Made by a program: the position numbers and the translations under genes
Part shown: positions 1 through 7,757 of the stretch, in pieces
Numbering within the stretch: the first letter of the stretch is position 1
Layout of the letters: each line of letters opens with the position of its first letter
Source of the DNA: Bacteroidota bacterium
Lineage (GTDB): Bacteria > Bacteroidota > Bacteroidia > Chitinophagales > Chitinophagaceae
Assembly (NCBI GenBank): GCA_018267965.1
Contig: JAFDXK010000007.1
Span: 78,333 to 142,332 of the forward strand
Length of the DNA stretch: 64,000 nucleotides
Direction: 5' to 3'
Notes under the pieces: generated by a model
What the model was told of the DNA's origin: nothing
The model's database searches: none
What the model saw: only the letters and a program-made list of their open reading frames with translations

Positions 1-242
1 AGATAGGATATGAGCACAATTTTTTGAATTTCAAATCTTACAAAGAATATTATACAGGTCCTATCATACCTGAAGACGTAAACTATAATGTACCTTCTAT
101 ATTAATTGGTGCAGGCATCCGCCAGCCAATATCTGAAAGGGTTTCATTGATGGTAATGGGGCGTTATGATATTTTACAGCAAAAGTACAGCCCGTACAGA
201 GGAACACTTGATATCCGCTTCGGGATAGTAGCAGGATTCTAA
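1..242 (+). CDS. C-terminal fragment of an outer-membrane protein
   Basis: The reading frame is open from the left edge and ends at a TAA at 240-242, so only the last ~80 residues of the gene are visible. Alternating polar and hydrophobic residues, a GAGIRQP turn and an ending in short strands that finishes with Phe (IRFGIVAGF) are typical of a membrane beta-barrel C-terminus. The likely role is an outer-membrane beta-barrel protein, but the family cannot be named from this fragment. An internal TTG at 24 is not a credible start, because the frame continues upstream without a stop. Confidence 0.6.
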   Translation, partial: IGYEHNFLNFKSYKEYYTGPIIPEDVNYNVPSILIGAGIRQPISERVSLMVMGRYDILQQKYSPYRGTLDIRFGIVAGF

Positions 243-257
243 TTTTAGTATTGTTTT

Positions 258-320
258 ATCGATGTTGATTAGTTGTTATCAACTAATCGATGATTCTGTT
301 TGTTAGGTCAACTAATCAAC
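258..320. repeat. Inverted repeat with a third copy (possible operator)
   Basis: GATTAGTTG at 267-275 and CAACTAATC at 280-288 form a 9-bp stem with a TTAT loop, flanked by ATCGAT at both ends (258-263 and 286-291). A third copy, CAACTAATCAAC at 309-320, is the exact reverse complement of 264-275. The repeats fill the gap between the barrel gene and the symporter. The stem is AT-rich and lacks a following T-run, so a regulator-binding site or an mRNA leader hairpin is as likely as a terminator. Confidence 0.45.
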
Positions 321-341
321 AAATCTCGCTATTTTCACGGT

Positions 342-1811
342 ATGAGTTCCGCCTTATTGTTATCTATTGTGCTTGCCTATTTTGCTTTATTGTTAGGTAT
401 AGCATTTTACACTTCACGACATTCTAACAATGAATCCTTTTTTATAGGTAACCGCAGCAGCAAGTGGTGGGTGGTAGCTTTCGGGATGATTGGTACTTCT
501 TTGTCAGGTATGACATTTATCTCAGTGCCCGGAACGGTAGGCAAAACAGGCTTCGATTATTTCCAGGTAGTAATAGGATATTGGCTGGGATATTTTGCTG
601 TGGCATTTATATTACTGCCCATTTATTACAAAATGCAGCTCACATCTATCTATACCTATCTTGAAAAAAGACTTGGCGTTACTTCATACAAAACAGGCGC
701 ATTGTTTTTTATCCTGTCGCGGACGTTGGGAGCTACATTACGTTTATACCTTGTAGTGAAAGTGCTGGAGAAATTTGTGTTGGATGATATGGGTATACCT
801 TTCGAAGTGACAGCTATTGTAATACTCGCGTTGATACTACTATATACATATCGCGGGGGTGTAAAAACTATAGTCTGGACCGATACATTGCAGACTACAT
901 TTATGATACTGGCATTGCTGGTGTGTGTAGTATACGTCATGTCGAACCTGCACCTGGACTTTAGTGCTACATGGCAGGCATTGCAGGCTAAGGGTTTTAC
1001 AACTATTGTCAGAACCGACCCAATGGCTCCTAACTATTTCCTGAAACAAATAGTAGGCGGGGCATTTATTACAATAGCCATGACCGGGCTTGACCAGGAA
1101 ATGATGCAAAAAAATATCAGTGTAAGTAACCTGAAAGATTCACAAAAGAATATGATAACGTTTTGCTTCACGTTACTTGTAGCGAATTTTATCTTCTTGC
1201 TGCTGGGTGGCTTGTTGTACTTGTATGCAGATGCTAATGCCATAACTGCTGCAGGAGATGATATTTTCCCAACTATAGCTGTGAAAAGTGGGCTGCCATT
1301 CTTTATTACAGTTTGTTTCTTAATAGGGTTAGTCTCCGCGTTGTTCCCGAGCGCAGATGGTGCATTGACAGCACTTACTGCATCTTTTTGTATAGACATA
1401 TTAGGAATGAAAAGAAGAGAGGATTGGGATGAACATAGGAAGAAGCGTGTGCGCTTAGTAGTGCATAATGTGTTTGCGATAATATTCCTGGCTTGCGTTT
1501 TCTTCTTTAGAGAAGTAGATGATGGGTCATTGATACAATTGTTGCTGAAAGTAGCAGGATATACTTACGGGCCTTTGCTGGCATTGTTTGTATTTGGCAT
1601 ATTTACGCAAAGAGCAGTTAATAATATGTTGGTGCCTTTGATATGCATTGCGGCACCGGTATGTTGTTACATATTACAACAACATGACAAAGCATGGCTG
1701 GGTGGTTACGTGATAGGCAATGAAATGTTGGTTATCAATGCTGGCTTGACTTTTGTACTATTATATATGTTCTCTAAGAAGGATGAACAATTGGAACTAA
1801 AAGTAAAGTAA
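342..1811 (+). CDS. Sodium:solute symporter family protein
   Basis: Predicted inner-membrane Na+-coupled solute importer of the SSS (SLC5-like) family. The substrate cannot be told from sequence. The ~489 residues contain about 13 hydrophobic segments, matching the family. After the first helix comes ESFFIGNRSSKWW (residues 31-43), followed by a Gly/Ser-rich helix (GMIGTSLSGMTF), the arrangement usual at the start of these transporters. I chose the ATG at 342. An in-frame TTG at 300 would place the inverted repeat at 309-320 inside the gene and adds residues unlike a membrane N-terminus. The next gene starts 1 bp after its stop, so it probably heads a five-gene unit reaching hpt. Confidence 0.85.
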   Translation: MSSALLLSIVLAYFALLLGIAFYTSRHSNNESFFIGNRSSKWWVVAFGMIGTSLSGMTFISVPGTVGKTGFDYFQVVIGYWLGYFAVAFILLPIYYKMQLTSIYTYLEKRLGVTSYKTGALFFILSRTLGATLRLYLVVKVLEKFVLDDMGIPFEVTAIVILALILLYTYRGGVKTIVWTDTLQTTFMILALLVCVVYVMSNLHLDFSATWQALQAKGFTTIVRTDPMAPNYFLKQIVGGAFITIAMTGLDQEMMQKNISVSNLKDSQKNMITFCFTLLVANFIFLLLGGLLYLYADANAITAAGDDIFPTIAVKSGLPFFITVCFLIGLVSALFPSADGALTALTASFCIDILGMKRREDWDEHRKKRVRLVVHNVFAIIFLACVFFFREVDDGSLIQLLLKVAGYTYGPLLALFVFGIFTQRAVNNMLVPLICIAAPVCCYILQQHDKAWLGGYVIGNEMLVINAGLTFVLLYMFSKKDEQLELKVK

Positions 1812-1812
1812 G

Positions 1813-2511
1813 ATGAGCGAACATTTTAAGAACATCAAATTGCGCGACTGGACCGAAACCCGTGCGCACAGCAGCTGGCAGGTATTTAAGATAATGGCCG
1901 AGTTTGTAGAAGGATTTGAAAAGATGGCCAAGATTGGCCCTTGTGTATCCATTTTTGGTTCTGCCAGAACAAAGCCCGGACATAAGTATTATGACCTGAC
2001 GGTAGAAGTGGCAAAGCGACTGGCAGAAGAAGGATTTGGTATCATCACAGGCGGTGGACCCGGTATTATGGAAGCAGGTAATAAAGGTGCTAATATAGCA
2101 GGTGGACGTTCTGTAGGGCTAAATATTGAATTGCCTTTTGAACAGACTTCTAATCCTTACATCGACCGAGATAAAAGCATAGACTTTGATTATTTCTTTG
2201 TACGTAAAGTAATGTTTGCGAAATACTCACAGGGCTTTATTATGATGCCCGGAGGATTTGGTACTCTGGATGAATTTTTTGAAATAGCCACACTGATTCA
2301 AACAGGTAAGTTTACCCATACACCTATGATATGTATGGGGTCGGAATATTGGAGTGGCCTTTTTAAGTGGATGAAGGATATCATGTTCGAGAAAGAAAGC
2401 AATATCAGCGCCGGCGATTTGGATATGATAAAAATATATGACACTGCAGACGAAGTGGTAGCATACCTGCATGAGTTTTATTCGCACAATAAACTGCAAC
2501 CGAATTTCTAA
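1813..2511 (+). CDS. LOG family protein (TIGR00730-type)
   Basis: Rossmann-like protein of the LOG family, whose characterised members remove the ribose 5-phosphate from cytokinin nucleotides or hydrolyse AMP-like nucleotides. The signature PGGFGTLDE lies at residues 146-154 and the phosphate-binding Gly loop GGGPGIMEA at 80-88. Its length of 232 residues fits the longer bacterial branch, which has an extra N-terminal helix. It sits 1 bp after the symporter and overlaps the following methyltransferase gene by one base, so co-transcription is likely. The family is clear; the physiological substrate is not. Confidence 0.88.
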   Translation: MSEHFKNIKLRDWTETRAHSSWQVFKIMAEFVEGFEKMAKIGPCVSIFGSARTKPGHKYYDLTVEVAKRLAEEGFGIITGGGPGIMEAGNKGANIAGGRSVGLNIELPFEQTSNPYIDRDKSIDFDYFFVRKVMFAKYSQGFIMMPGGFGTLDEFFEIATLIQTGKFTHTPMICMGSEYWSGLFKWMKDIMFEKESNISAGDLDMIKIYDTADEVVAYLHEFYSHNKLQPNF

Positions 2512-3164
2512 TGACACAAGTATTAATACCTGCAGCCATTAACCAATATGCAGAATCTTTTACTAGCGATGAGCTTAAAGCACTGGCAGCGCTCAACAGG
2601 GAAACGCACCTGAAAGTGGAAATGCCTCAAATGCTCTCGGGTAAATTGCAAGGGCAACTGTTGCAGATGATAAGCCACATGATAAGACCCCGCAGGATAT
2701 TGGAAATCGGTACTTACACAGGTTATTCTGCAATATGTTTGGCTACGGGTTTGGCTGAAGATGGGTTGTTGCATACTATTGATATAAATGAAGAGCTGCA
2801 AGAGATGTGTTTTCGTTATTTTTGCGAAGCTGGGTTAGAAAAAAAGATAATACAACATATAGGTAAAGCTGCAGATGTGATAAGTGGGTTGGATGAAGAA
2901 TTTGATCTGGTGTTTATAGATGCAGACAAGCAAAATTACAGTTTGTATTATGATATGGTTTTTGATAAGGTGAAGGTGGGTGGTTTTATTTTGGCAGATA
3001 ATGTATTGTTTGACGGTGAAGTTGTTTTACCTGAATCGCAACAAGGAAAGAATGCTAAAGCCATGCACAGCTATAATGAAAAAATAAAAAAAGACAGCAG
3101 GATAGAACATGTATTGCTACCTGTAAGGGATGGCATAATGATTGCCAGCAAAAAGAGTAAATAA
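2511..3164 (+). CDS. Class I O-methyltransferase (family 3)
   Basis: SAM-dependent O-methyltransferase of the caffeoyl-CoA/catechol type. The SAM-binding motif EIGTYTGYSA is at residues 65-74 and the metal/substrate acidic motif FIDADK is at 135-140, both in the expected order for this 217-residue family. Bacteroidota carry these proteins widely, usually with unknown acceptors such as catechol-like or other hydroxylated small molecules. The start ATG shares its A with the last base of the preceding TAA (TAATG), so translation is probably coupled to the LOG gene. Confidence 0.88.
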   Translation: MTQVLIPAAINQYAESFTSDELKALAALNRETHLKVEMPQMLSGKLQGQLLQMISHMIRPRRILEIGTYTGYSAICLATGLAEDGLLHTIDINEELQEMCFRYFCEAGLEKKIIQHIGKAADVISGLDEEFDLVFIDADKQNYSLYYDMVFDKVKVGGFILADNVLFDGEVVLPESQQGKNAKAMHSYNEKIKKDSRIEHVLLPVRDGIMIASKKSK

Positions 3165-3180
3165 AAGTATTCAGTCGTTT

Positions 3181-4956
3181 ATGCAAAAGTGGTTGACAAG
3201 TATTGTGCTAATGTTGTGTGCATGCAAATTGTATGCACAGGATAATGATTATGATTTAAGAGTTAAGACATATATAGAACAATATAAGGCACTGGCTATA
3301 TCAGAGCAAAGAAAAAGCGGTATCCCCGCATCTATTACGCTTGCCCAGGGATTGCATGAAACCACTGCAGGTGCCAGCGAACTGGCTACACAAGCTAATA
3401 ACCACTTTGGCATCAAATGTAAAAAAGAATGGACGGGTGCCACATTTGCGCATACTGATGATGCACCTAATGAGTGTTTCAGAAAATATGAAAAGGCAGA
3501 AGACTCCTACAGAGATCACTCTGAATACTTGTCAAAAAGTCCGAGGTATGCTGAGCTTTTTAAACTATCACCTACTGATTATGCTGCATGGGCTATAGGC
3601 CTTAAACGCTGCGGTTATGCAACAAATCCTCGCTATGCGCAAGTGCTTATAAAGCTTATTGAAGATTATCATCTGCAGGAGTTTACTTATGCTGCTTTAG
3701 ATAAACCGGATTTAAACAATGGTTATGCAAGTAACAAAGCAGAAATAGTACCTGAACACGACCCAACACCGGCAATAGTGGACAGTAAACCTGCAGCCGT
3801 TGCGGCAGTAGCAGCTCCGCCACCTGCAGTAGTTGTAGCAAGTGCTCCACCCGAGGCTGTAAAGCCTGTTGAGAATAATAAACCTGTTGATACCGTTGTA
3901 AAGAAAGTAGCACCTAAGACAGTTGCTCAGGCGCAAACAAAAATTGCAAATAAACCAGCGTACGGTGATATAGTAAAAGTAAATGGGTTGAGAGCTATAT
4001 ACGGACAAAAAGGTGAGACACCTTTATTGTATGCATACAAGGCAAGTATGAGGTATTCGAAATTTTTAGAGATAAACGAAATTGATGAACGTCCTCTGCC
4101 TTGCGATATGTACCTGTACCTGGAGAAGAAGAACACCAAAGGACAGCGCCCACTACATATTGTGAAGCCTGAGGAAAAACTTTTTATGATATCTCAGGAA
4201 GAAGGGGTAGACATAAAAAGCCTGATGGCGATGAATAAATTGCAGGCAGGTGAAGAACCTGTAGCAGGTAGTGTATTAGAATTGCAACGTACTGCATCAG
4301 TAAAGCCGGTTATTGTAGGAAAAATTAACGCTGCGCCAAGGCCCGTTCAAACTGTAGAGGTGCAGTTACCATCGCCTGCAAACAAGGCAAACACCGTTGC
4401 TACAACACAAAAAGTACAACCAGTTACCGCGCTACCTGTGCAAGAACCCAAGCAAACAATGAACCCGGCAGAGGAAGCAGCAGGCAAATTGTTAGATAAG
4501 AAAATGGACACAGCAATAGCCGTTGCTAAGTCAGAACCTCTTAAACGAGAAACTGTACTTGTTAGAGATACCATTGCAAAAGTGCAACCCGCAGAAATAA
4601 TCAAACCTGAATTGAAAAAAGAGGATGTAAAAGTTGCAGAAACTAAAATAGCACCGCCACCAATAGAAGAGGAGCCCAAAGATGAATTGGACAAATTAAA
4701 GAAGCAATTTGACAAAGTGGTATACGCTAAAAATGATGTAAAAGCTACAGCGCCAACTGTTGCTGCAGAAACAGCGGAGAAAAAACCACTAACCGGAGGA
4801 CTTGTTGACCCTGCCAAGTATTATACTGTAAAGAAAGGAGATACCGGTTTTTCTATTGCAAAACAACACGGCATTACGTTGAAGCAATTGATGGAATGGA
4901 ATAATCTTGATTTTGCTGAAGTGAAAGAAGGGCAGAAACTCCGCATTAAACAGTAG
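3181..4956 (+). CDS. Exported glucosaminidase with C-terminal LysM
   Basis: Predicted peptidoglycan hydrolase cleaving the glycan strands outside the inner membrane. From the ATG at 3181 there is a signal peptide (MQKWLTSIVLMLCACKLYAQ). A glucosaminidase (GH73-like) domain follows at about residues 25-175, with a likely catalytic Glu in QGLHE (E60). A Pro/Ala/Lys-rich linker contains one LysM-like stretch near 323-377, and a clear LysM at about 545-590 (YYTVKKGDTGFS) should bind peptidoglycan. An in-frame TTG at 3142 lies inside the previous gene and would bury the signal peptide, so I rejected it. The very long low-complexity linker, rich in V, K, P and A, is notable. Confidence 0.87.
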   Translation: MQKWLTSIVLMLCACKLYAQDNDYDLRVKTYIEQYKALAISEQRKSGIPASITLAQGLHETTAGASELATQANNHFGIKCKKEWTGATFAHTDDAPNECFRKYEKAEDSYRDHSEYLSKSPRYAELFKLSPTDYAAWAIGLKRCGYATNPRYAQVLIKLIEDYHLQEFTYAALDKPDLNNGYASNKAEIVPEHDPTPAIVDSKPAAVAAVAAPPPAVVVASAPPEAVKPVENNKPVDTVVKKVAPKTVAQAQTKIANKPAYGDIVKVNGLRAIYGQKGETPLLYAYKASMRYSKFLEINEIDERPLPCDMYLYLEKKNTKGQRPLHIVKPEEKLFMISQEEGVDIKSLMAMNKLQAGEEPVAGSVLELQRTASVKPVIVGKINAAPRPVQTVEVQLPSPANKANTVATTQKVQPVTALPVQEPKQTMNPAEEAAGKLLDKKMDTAIAVAKSEPLKRETVLVRDTIAKVQPAEIIKPELKKEDVKVAETKIAPPPIEEEPKDELDKLKKQFDKVVYAKNDVKATAPTVAAETAEKKPLTGGLVDPAKYYTVKKGDTGFSIAKQHGITLKQLMEWNNLDFAEVKEGQKLRIKQ

Positions 4957-4959
4957 TAT

Positions 4960-5502
4960 ATGGCGCGAATAAAGGTGCTTGATAAGTATTTTGAACCATG
5001 TATTGCGAATGACAAGATACAGCAACGGGTAGCTGAATTGGGAACTGCCATCAGTAAAGATTATGAGGGCTTGAATCCTTTATTTCTTGGTATACTTAAC
5101 GGGTCATTCATTTTTGCATCAGATTTGTTTCGCAATATTTCTGTTCCGGCAGAAATCTCATTTATTAAACTGGTATCATACAAAGGCACTACATCAACAG
5201 GTAATGTCATTACATCAATTGGGCTTGAAGAGCAGGTTACAGGCAGGCATATTATCATCACAGAGGATATTATTGACACCGGTAAAACATTGTCTTCGTT
5301 TTTGCCACAATTGATGTCCCAACAACCTGCATCTGTAAAGATTGCATGTTTTTTATCTAAGCCTACTGCTAGGCAATTTGATGTTCAACCTGATTACTGC
5401 GGGTTTGCCATACCAGATGATTTTGTGGTTGGTTACGGATTAGATTATGATGGCTTTGGTAGAAACTATCCTGACTTATACGTACTGTGTAGCCCTCAAT
5501 AA
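4960..5502 (+). CDS. hpt: Hypoxanthine phosphoribosyltransferase
   Basis: Cytoplasmic purine-salvage enzyme that joins hypoxanthine or guanine to PRPP to give IMP or GMP. The PRPP-binding motif IITEDIIDTGKTL (residues 99-111) carries the two acidic residues and the DTGKT loop. The GSF motif near residue 48-50, the flexible-loop SYKGT (73-77) and the length of 180 residues all match Hpt. It starts 3 bp after the glucosaminidase gene. Its 3' end overlaps that of the convergent mqnD by 7 bp, which leaves no room for a dedicated terminator. Confidence 0.93.
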   Translation: MARIKVLDKYFEPCIANDKIQQRVAELGTAISKDYEGLNPLFLGILNGSFIFASDLFRNISVPAEISFIKLVSYKGTTSTGNVITSIGLEEQVTGRHIIITEDIIDTGKTLSSFLPQLMSQQPASVKIACFLSKPTARQFDVQPDYCGFAIPDDFVVGYGLDYDGFGRNYPDLYVLCSPQ

Positions 5503-6329
5503 AAGATAGTAGCCGGCAGGTTTGAAGTGTTTACAACACCTGCTTTTTTTGCATGTTCAAATAAAGTATTGATAGCATTTCTTCCTTCTTCACCTAAGTC
5601 AGTCGTGTATTCATTTACGTACAACTCAATATGTTTGCGCATTACATCCTCTTCCATTTCCTGCGAGTGTTCTGTGACGTAAGTGGTAAGGGCCGGATAA
5701 TGTTTCCAGGCATATAGAATACTATCTTTTAATACAGCGTCAACAGTAGCAATTAATTCTTTATCAAAGCTACGCTTCATAACAATGCCACCGAGAGGTA
5801 TGGCAGCATTCATTTGATTTTCCCACCAATCTCCAAGGTCTATGAGCTTTACCAATCCTTTTTGCCGGTAGGTAAAACGGCTTTCGTGAATGATGAGTCC
5901 CGCATCAAATTTTCCATCCAATACTGCCTGCTCTATATCGTTGAAGATGACCTCAGTTTTATTTTTCGCATTGGAGAAAGCCAGTGTCAATAACAGATTG
6001 GCTGTAGTGTTGATACCAGGTATAGCAATTTTGTATTCAGAGATATTTTTTAAATCCAATTCTTTTTTAGCAATCAACAGAGGGCCTACGCCTTTACCCA
6101 ATGCGCTGCCACTATGTAATAACGCGTAGTTGTTGACGGTTTGAAGGAAAGTATTGTAACTGAGTTTGGTAATATCCAGTTTCCCTTCTTTAGCCCATTG
6201 ATTGAGGGTTTCTACATCTTCCAACCTGCAATCAAATGATAAGCCTTTAGTATCAATTTTGCCATTCACCATAGCATCGAAAATAAAAGTATCATTGGGG
6301 CAAGGGCTAAATCCGAGCGTTAGTTTCAT
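5496..6329 (-). CDS. mqnD: 1,4-dihydroxy-6-naphthoate synthase
   Basis: Enzyme of the futalosine route to menaquinone that converts cyclic dehypoxanthine futalosine into 1,4-dihydroxy-6-naphthoate. The 277-residue periplasmic-binding-protein-like fold opens with the family motif LGFSPCPNDTFIFDA (residues 4-18). It also has the conserved DITKLSYNTF (51-60) and GKGVGPLL segments. A second gene of the same pathway, mqnB, lies at 11200, which supports the assignment. It is 31 bp downstream of a small secreted protein on the same strand and converges on hpt. Confidence 0.93.
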   Translation of the reverse strand: MKLTLGFSPCPNDTFIFDAMVNGKIDTKGLSFDCRLEDVETLNQWAKEGKLDITKLSYNTFLQTVNNYALLHSGSALGKGVGPLLIAKKELDLKNISEYKIAIPGINTTANLLLTLAFSNAKNKTEVIFNDIEQAVLDGKFDAGLIIHESRFTYRQKGLVKLIDLGDWWENQMNAAIPLGGIVMKRSFDKELIATVDAVLKDSILYAWKHYPALTTYVTEHSQEMEEDVMRKHIELYVNEYTTDLGEEGRNAINTLFEHAKKAGVVNTSNLPATIFY

Positions 6330-6360
6330 GATGCAAAATTAAGCAGAATAGCAGCTGATA

Positions 6361-7002
6361 TTAATTAAAGTTGACTTTAGGGTCATTGAAATCCTCGATT
6401 TTGATAAGTGGCTTTACTTGGATTTTATCGTGTATATCCAATAATCGCTTGCAGTCAGACGATATCTTTTTTCTATAACGAGCTCCGGTTATATAATTGA
6501 TATCTTCGTAATAAGTATTTGCAGACTCCTCATTAATATTATCACAGTCTTTATATTTATCCCAATACTTGTAGGTGTAGCCAATTAAATACAGGTTATT
6601 GTATTGGTAGCGAAACTTTCTCGTAATGCTAACTTCCGGATTAACACCCTTTTGTTGCACAATGGTTACAACGTTTTTCTTAACGGTTATATCTGCATAA
6701 GAATTATAGATGACGTGCCATGCTACCGCAATTCTTTTATAACCAATACCAGTGTTTGCCAGTATAAGCAGGGCATAATTGTAATTGGAAGAATAGTCAA
6801 CTGAATCATCATCTGTAATAGCCAGTATAATGTCTGCTTTATTATCATTATTAATGTCTGCAGATACTGAAGCGATTTGCGTATAACCTTTTGGTATAAA
6901 ATTAGAATCAACTTTCCCCTCTGCAAGAATGTCTGGCATTATTTTGCGTTGGGCAACAGAGTACTGTGAACAGAGCATTAGTATGCACAAAAGACGTTTC
7001 AT
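6361..7002 (-). CDS. Secreted protein with a repeat-like Asp/Asn motif, unknown function
   Basis: I do not recognise a named family. The protein has 213 residues with a cleavable signal peptide (MKRLLCILMLCSQYSVAQ). Near residue 50 is an acidic DINNDNKADII segment, resembling the calcium-binding loop of VCBS/FG-GAP blades, followed by DDDSVDYSSNYNYALLIL. One such blade alone does not make a propeller. The rest is beta-rich with Tyr/Asn-rich turns. It is probably periplasmic or surface exposed. The gene lies 31 bp upstream of mqnD on the same strand, although the functions look unrelated. Confidence 0.7.
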   Translation of the reverse strand: MKRLLCILMLCSQYSVAQRKIMPDILAEGKVDSNFIPKGYTQIASVSADINNDNKADIILAITDDDSVDYSSNYNYALLILANTGIGYKRIAVAWHVIYNSYADITVKKNVVTIVQQKGVNPEVSITRKFRYQYNNLYLIGYTYKYWDKYKDCDNINEESANTYYEDINYITGARYRKKISSDCKRLLDIHDKIQVKPLIKIEDFNDPKVNFN

Positions 7003-7023
7003 ATTCTAGTATATAAAAATAAG

Positions 7024-7049
7024 AAAGCTCAACTGTACAGTTGAGCTTT
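7024..7049. terminator. Perfect 12-bp palindromic terminator
   Basis: AAAGCTCAACTG (7024-7035) and CAGTTGAGCTTT (7038-7049) pair perfectly around a 2-base TA centre. It lies between tRNA-Pro and the next minus-strand gene, just past the tRNA 3' end. On the minus strand the stem is followed by a T-rich stretch, so it most likely ends the tRNA transcript. Confidence 0.7.
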
Positions 7050-7056
7050 TATTATG

Positions 7057-7130
7057 TCGGGAAGACAAGATTTGAACTTGCGACCCCTTGCACCCCATAC
7101 AAGTGCGCTACCGGGCTGCGCCACTTCCCG
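7057..7130 (-). tRNA. tRNA-Pro (anticodon GGG)
   Basis: Read on the minus strand, the acceptor arms CGGGAAG (7130-7124) and CTTCCCG (7064-7058) pair fully, with discriminator A at 7057. The T arm has the usual TTCAAAT loop, and the D arm is GCGC...GCGC. The anticodon stem CTTGT/GCAAG encloses the loop ATGGGGT, giving anticodon GGG (7096-7094) for proline codons CCC/CCU. CCA is not encoded. Confidence 0.95.
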
Positions 7131-7145
7131 AACGATTTGGGGTTG

Positions 7146-7153
7146 CAAATATA
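7146..7153 (-). promoter_or_regulatory. -7 element for tRNA-Pro
   Basis: On the minus strand this is TATATTTG, an exact match to the Bacteroidota -7 consensus TAnnTTTG. It sits 15 bp upstream of the mature tRNA 5' end at 7130, the spacing expected for a short leader. No clear TTTG -33 box is present 19 bp upstream. Confidence 0.45.
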
Positions 7154-7168
7154 AGGTGTTTTTGCTTT

Positions 7169-7732
7169 TTACTTATTGTTAATGCGCTTCACATCATATT
7201 CATACCATGTAGTGGGCTCATTTGGATTGCGCCAATAGGGTTGGGTATTGTATTCAAAAATCTCGATGAATTTAAAGCCCAATTTTTCCAAGAGTTTTCT
7301 TGATACCACATTGTCTACATCAGTCATTGCATATATTTTTTTGAAACCAAAATTCGCTATGCCATAATGTAGTGATGCATATGCAGCTTCGGATGCGTAA
7401 CCTTGTCCCCAAAAACGACGAGCCAACCTGTATCCAAAGTCGTGAAAATTACTGTGATTATTTATAGGCCCATGTAATAGCTTGAAACCTGTCCATCCTA
7501 CAAATTCATTGGTTGATTTTTCAATCATCGCCCATCGTCCGATTCCATTATCTATATACTGTTGCCTAACATTGTTGATATAAGCCCTTTCCTGATCTAT
7601 AGAGGTAGAATACTTACCTCCAAGATATCTGTGTACTTCCGGGTCAGAGTCCATTTCGAACATACCTTTTTCATCTTCCGGTAATAGCTCCCTGATATAT
7701 AGTCTGGGCGTTTCGATAAGAATATGCATCAT
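7169..7732 (-). CDS. GNAT family N-acetyltransferase (RimJ/RimL-like)
   Basis: Acetyl-CoA-dependent N-acetyltransferase of the GNAT_3 (RimL-like) branch, 187 residues. It begins with the family pattern [14 protein letters not shown]. The acetyl-CoA-binding segment is [13 protein letters not shown], a good match to the Q/RxxGxG/A loop, followed by [22 protein letters not shown], which holds the conserved N...S..LLEKLGF. The acceptor could be a protein N-terminus or a small amine and cannot be predicted. The start is at 7732, with a second Met immediately after it. Confidence 0.87.
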   Translation of the reverse strand: MMHILIETPRLYIRELLPEDEKGMFEMDSDPEVHRYLGGKYSTSIDQERAYINNVRQQYIDNGIGRWAMIEKSTNEFVGWTGFKLLHGPINNHSNFHDFGYRLARRFWGQGYASEAAYASLHYGIANFGFKKIYAMTDVDNVVSRKLLEKLGFKFIEIFEYNTQPYWRNPNEPTTWYEYDVKRINNK

Positions 7733-7757
7733 TAAAGATACCGAATACAGGGTGTCA

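Noticed and set aside
300..341. TTG start for the symporter
   Set aside because: It would place the third inverted-repeat copy within the coding region. The ATG at 342 begins just before the first membrane helix.
7024..7049. Perfect palindrome as a regulator-binding operator
   Set aside because: Its position right after the tRNA 3' end and the T-rich flank on the minus strand are better explained by transcription termination.
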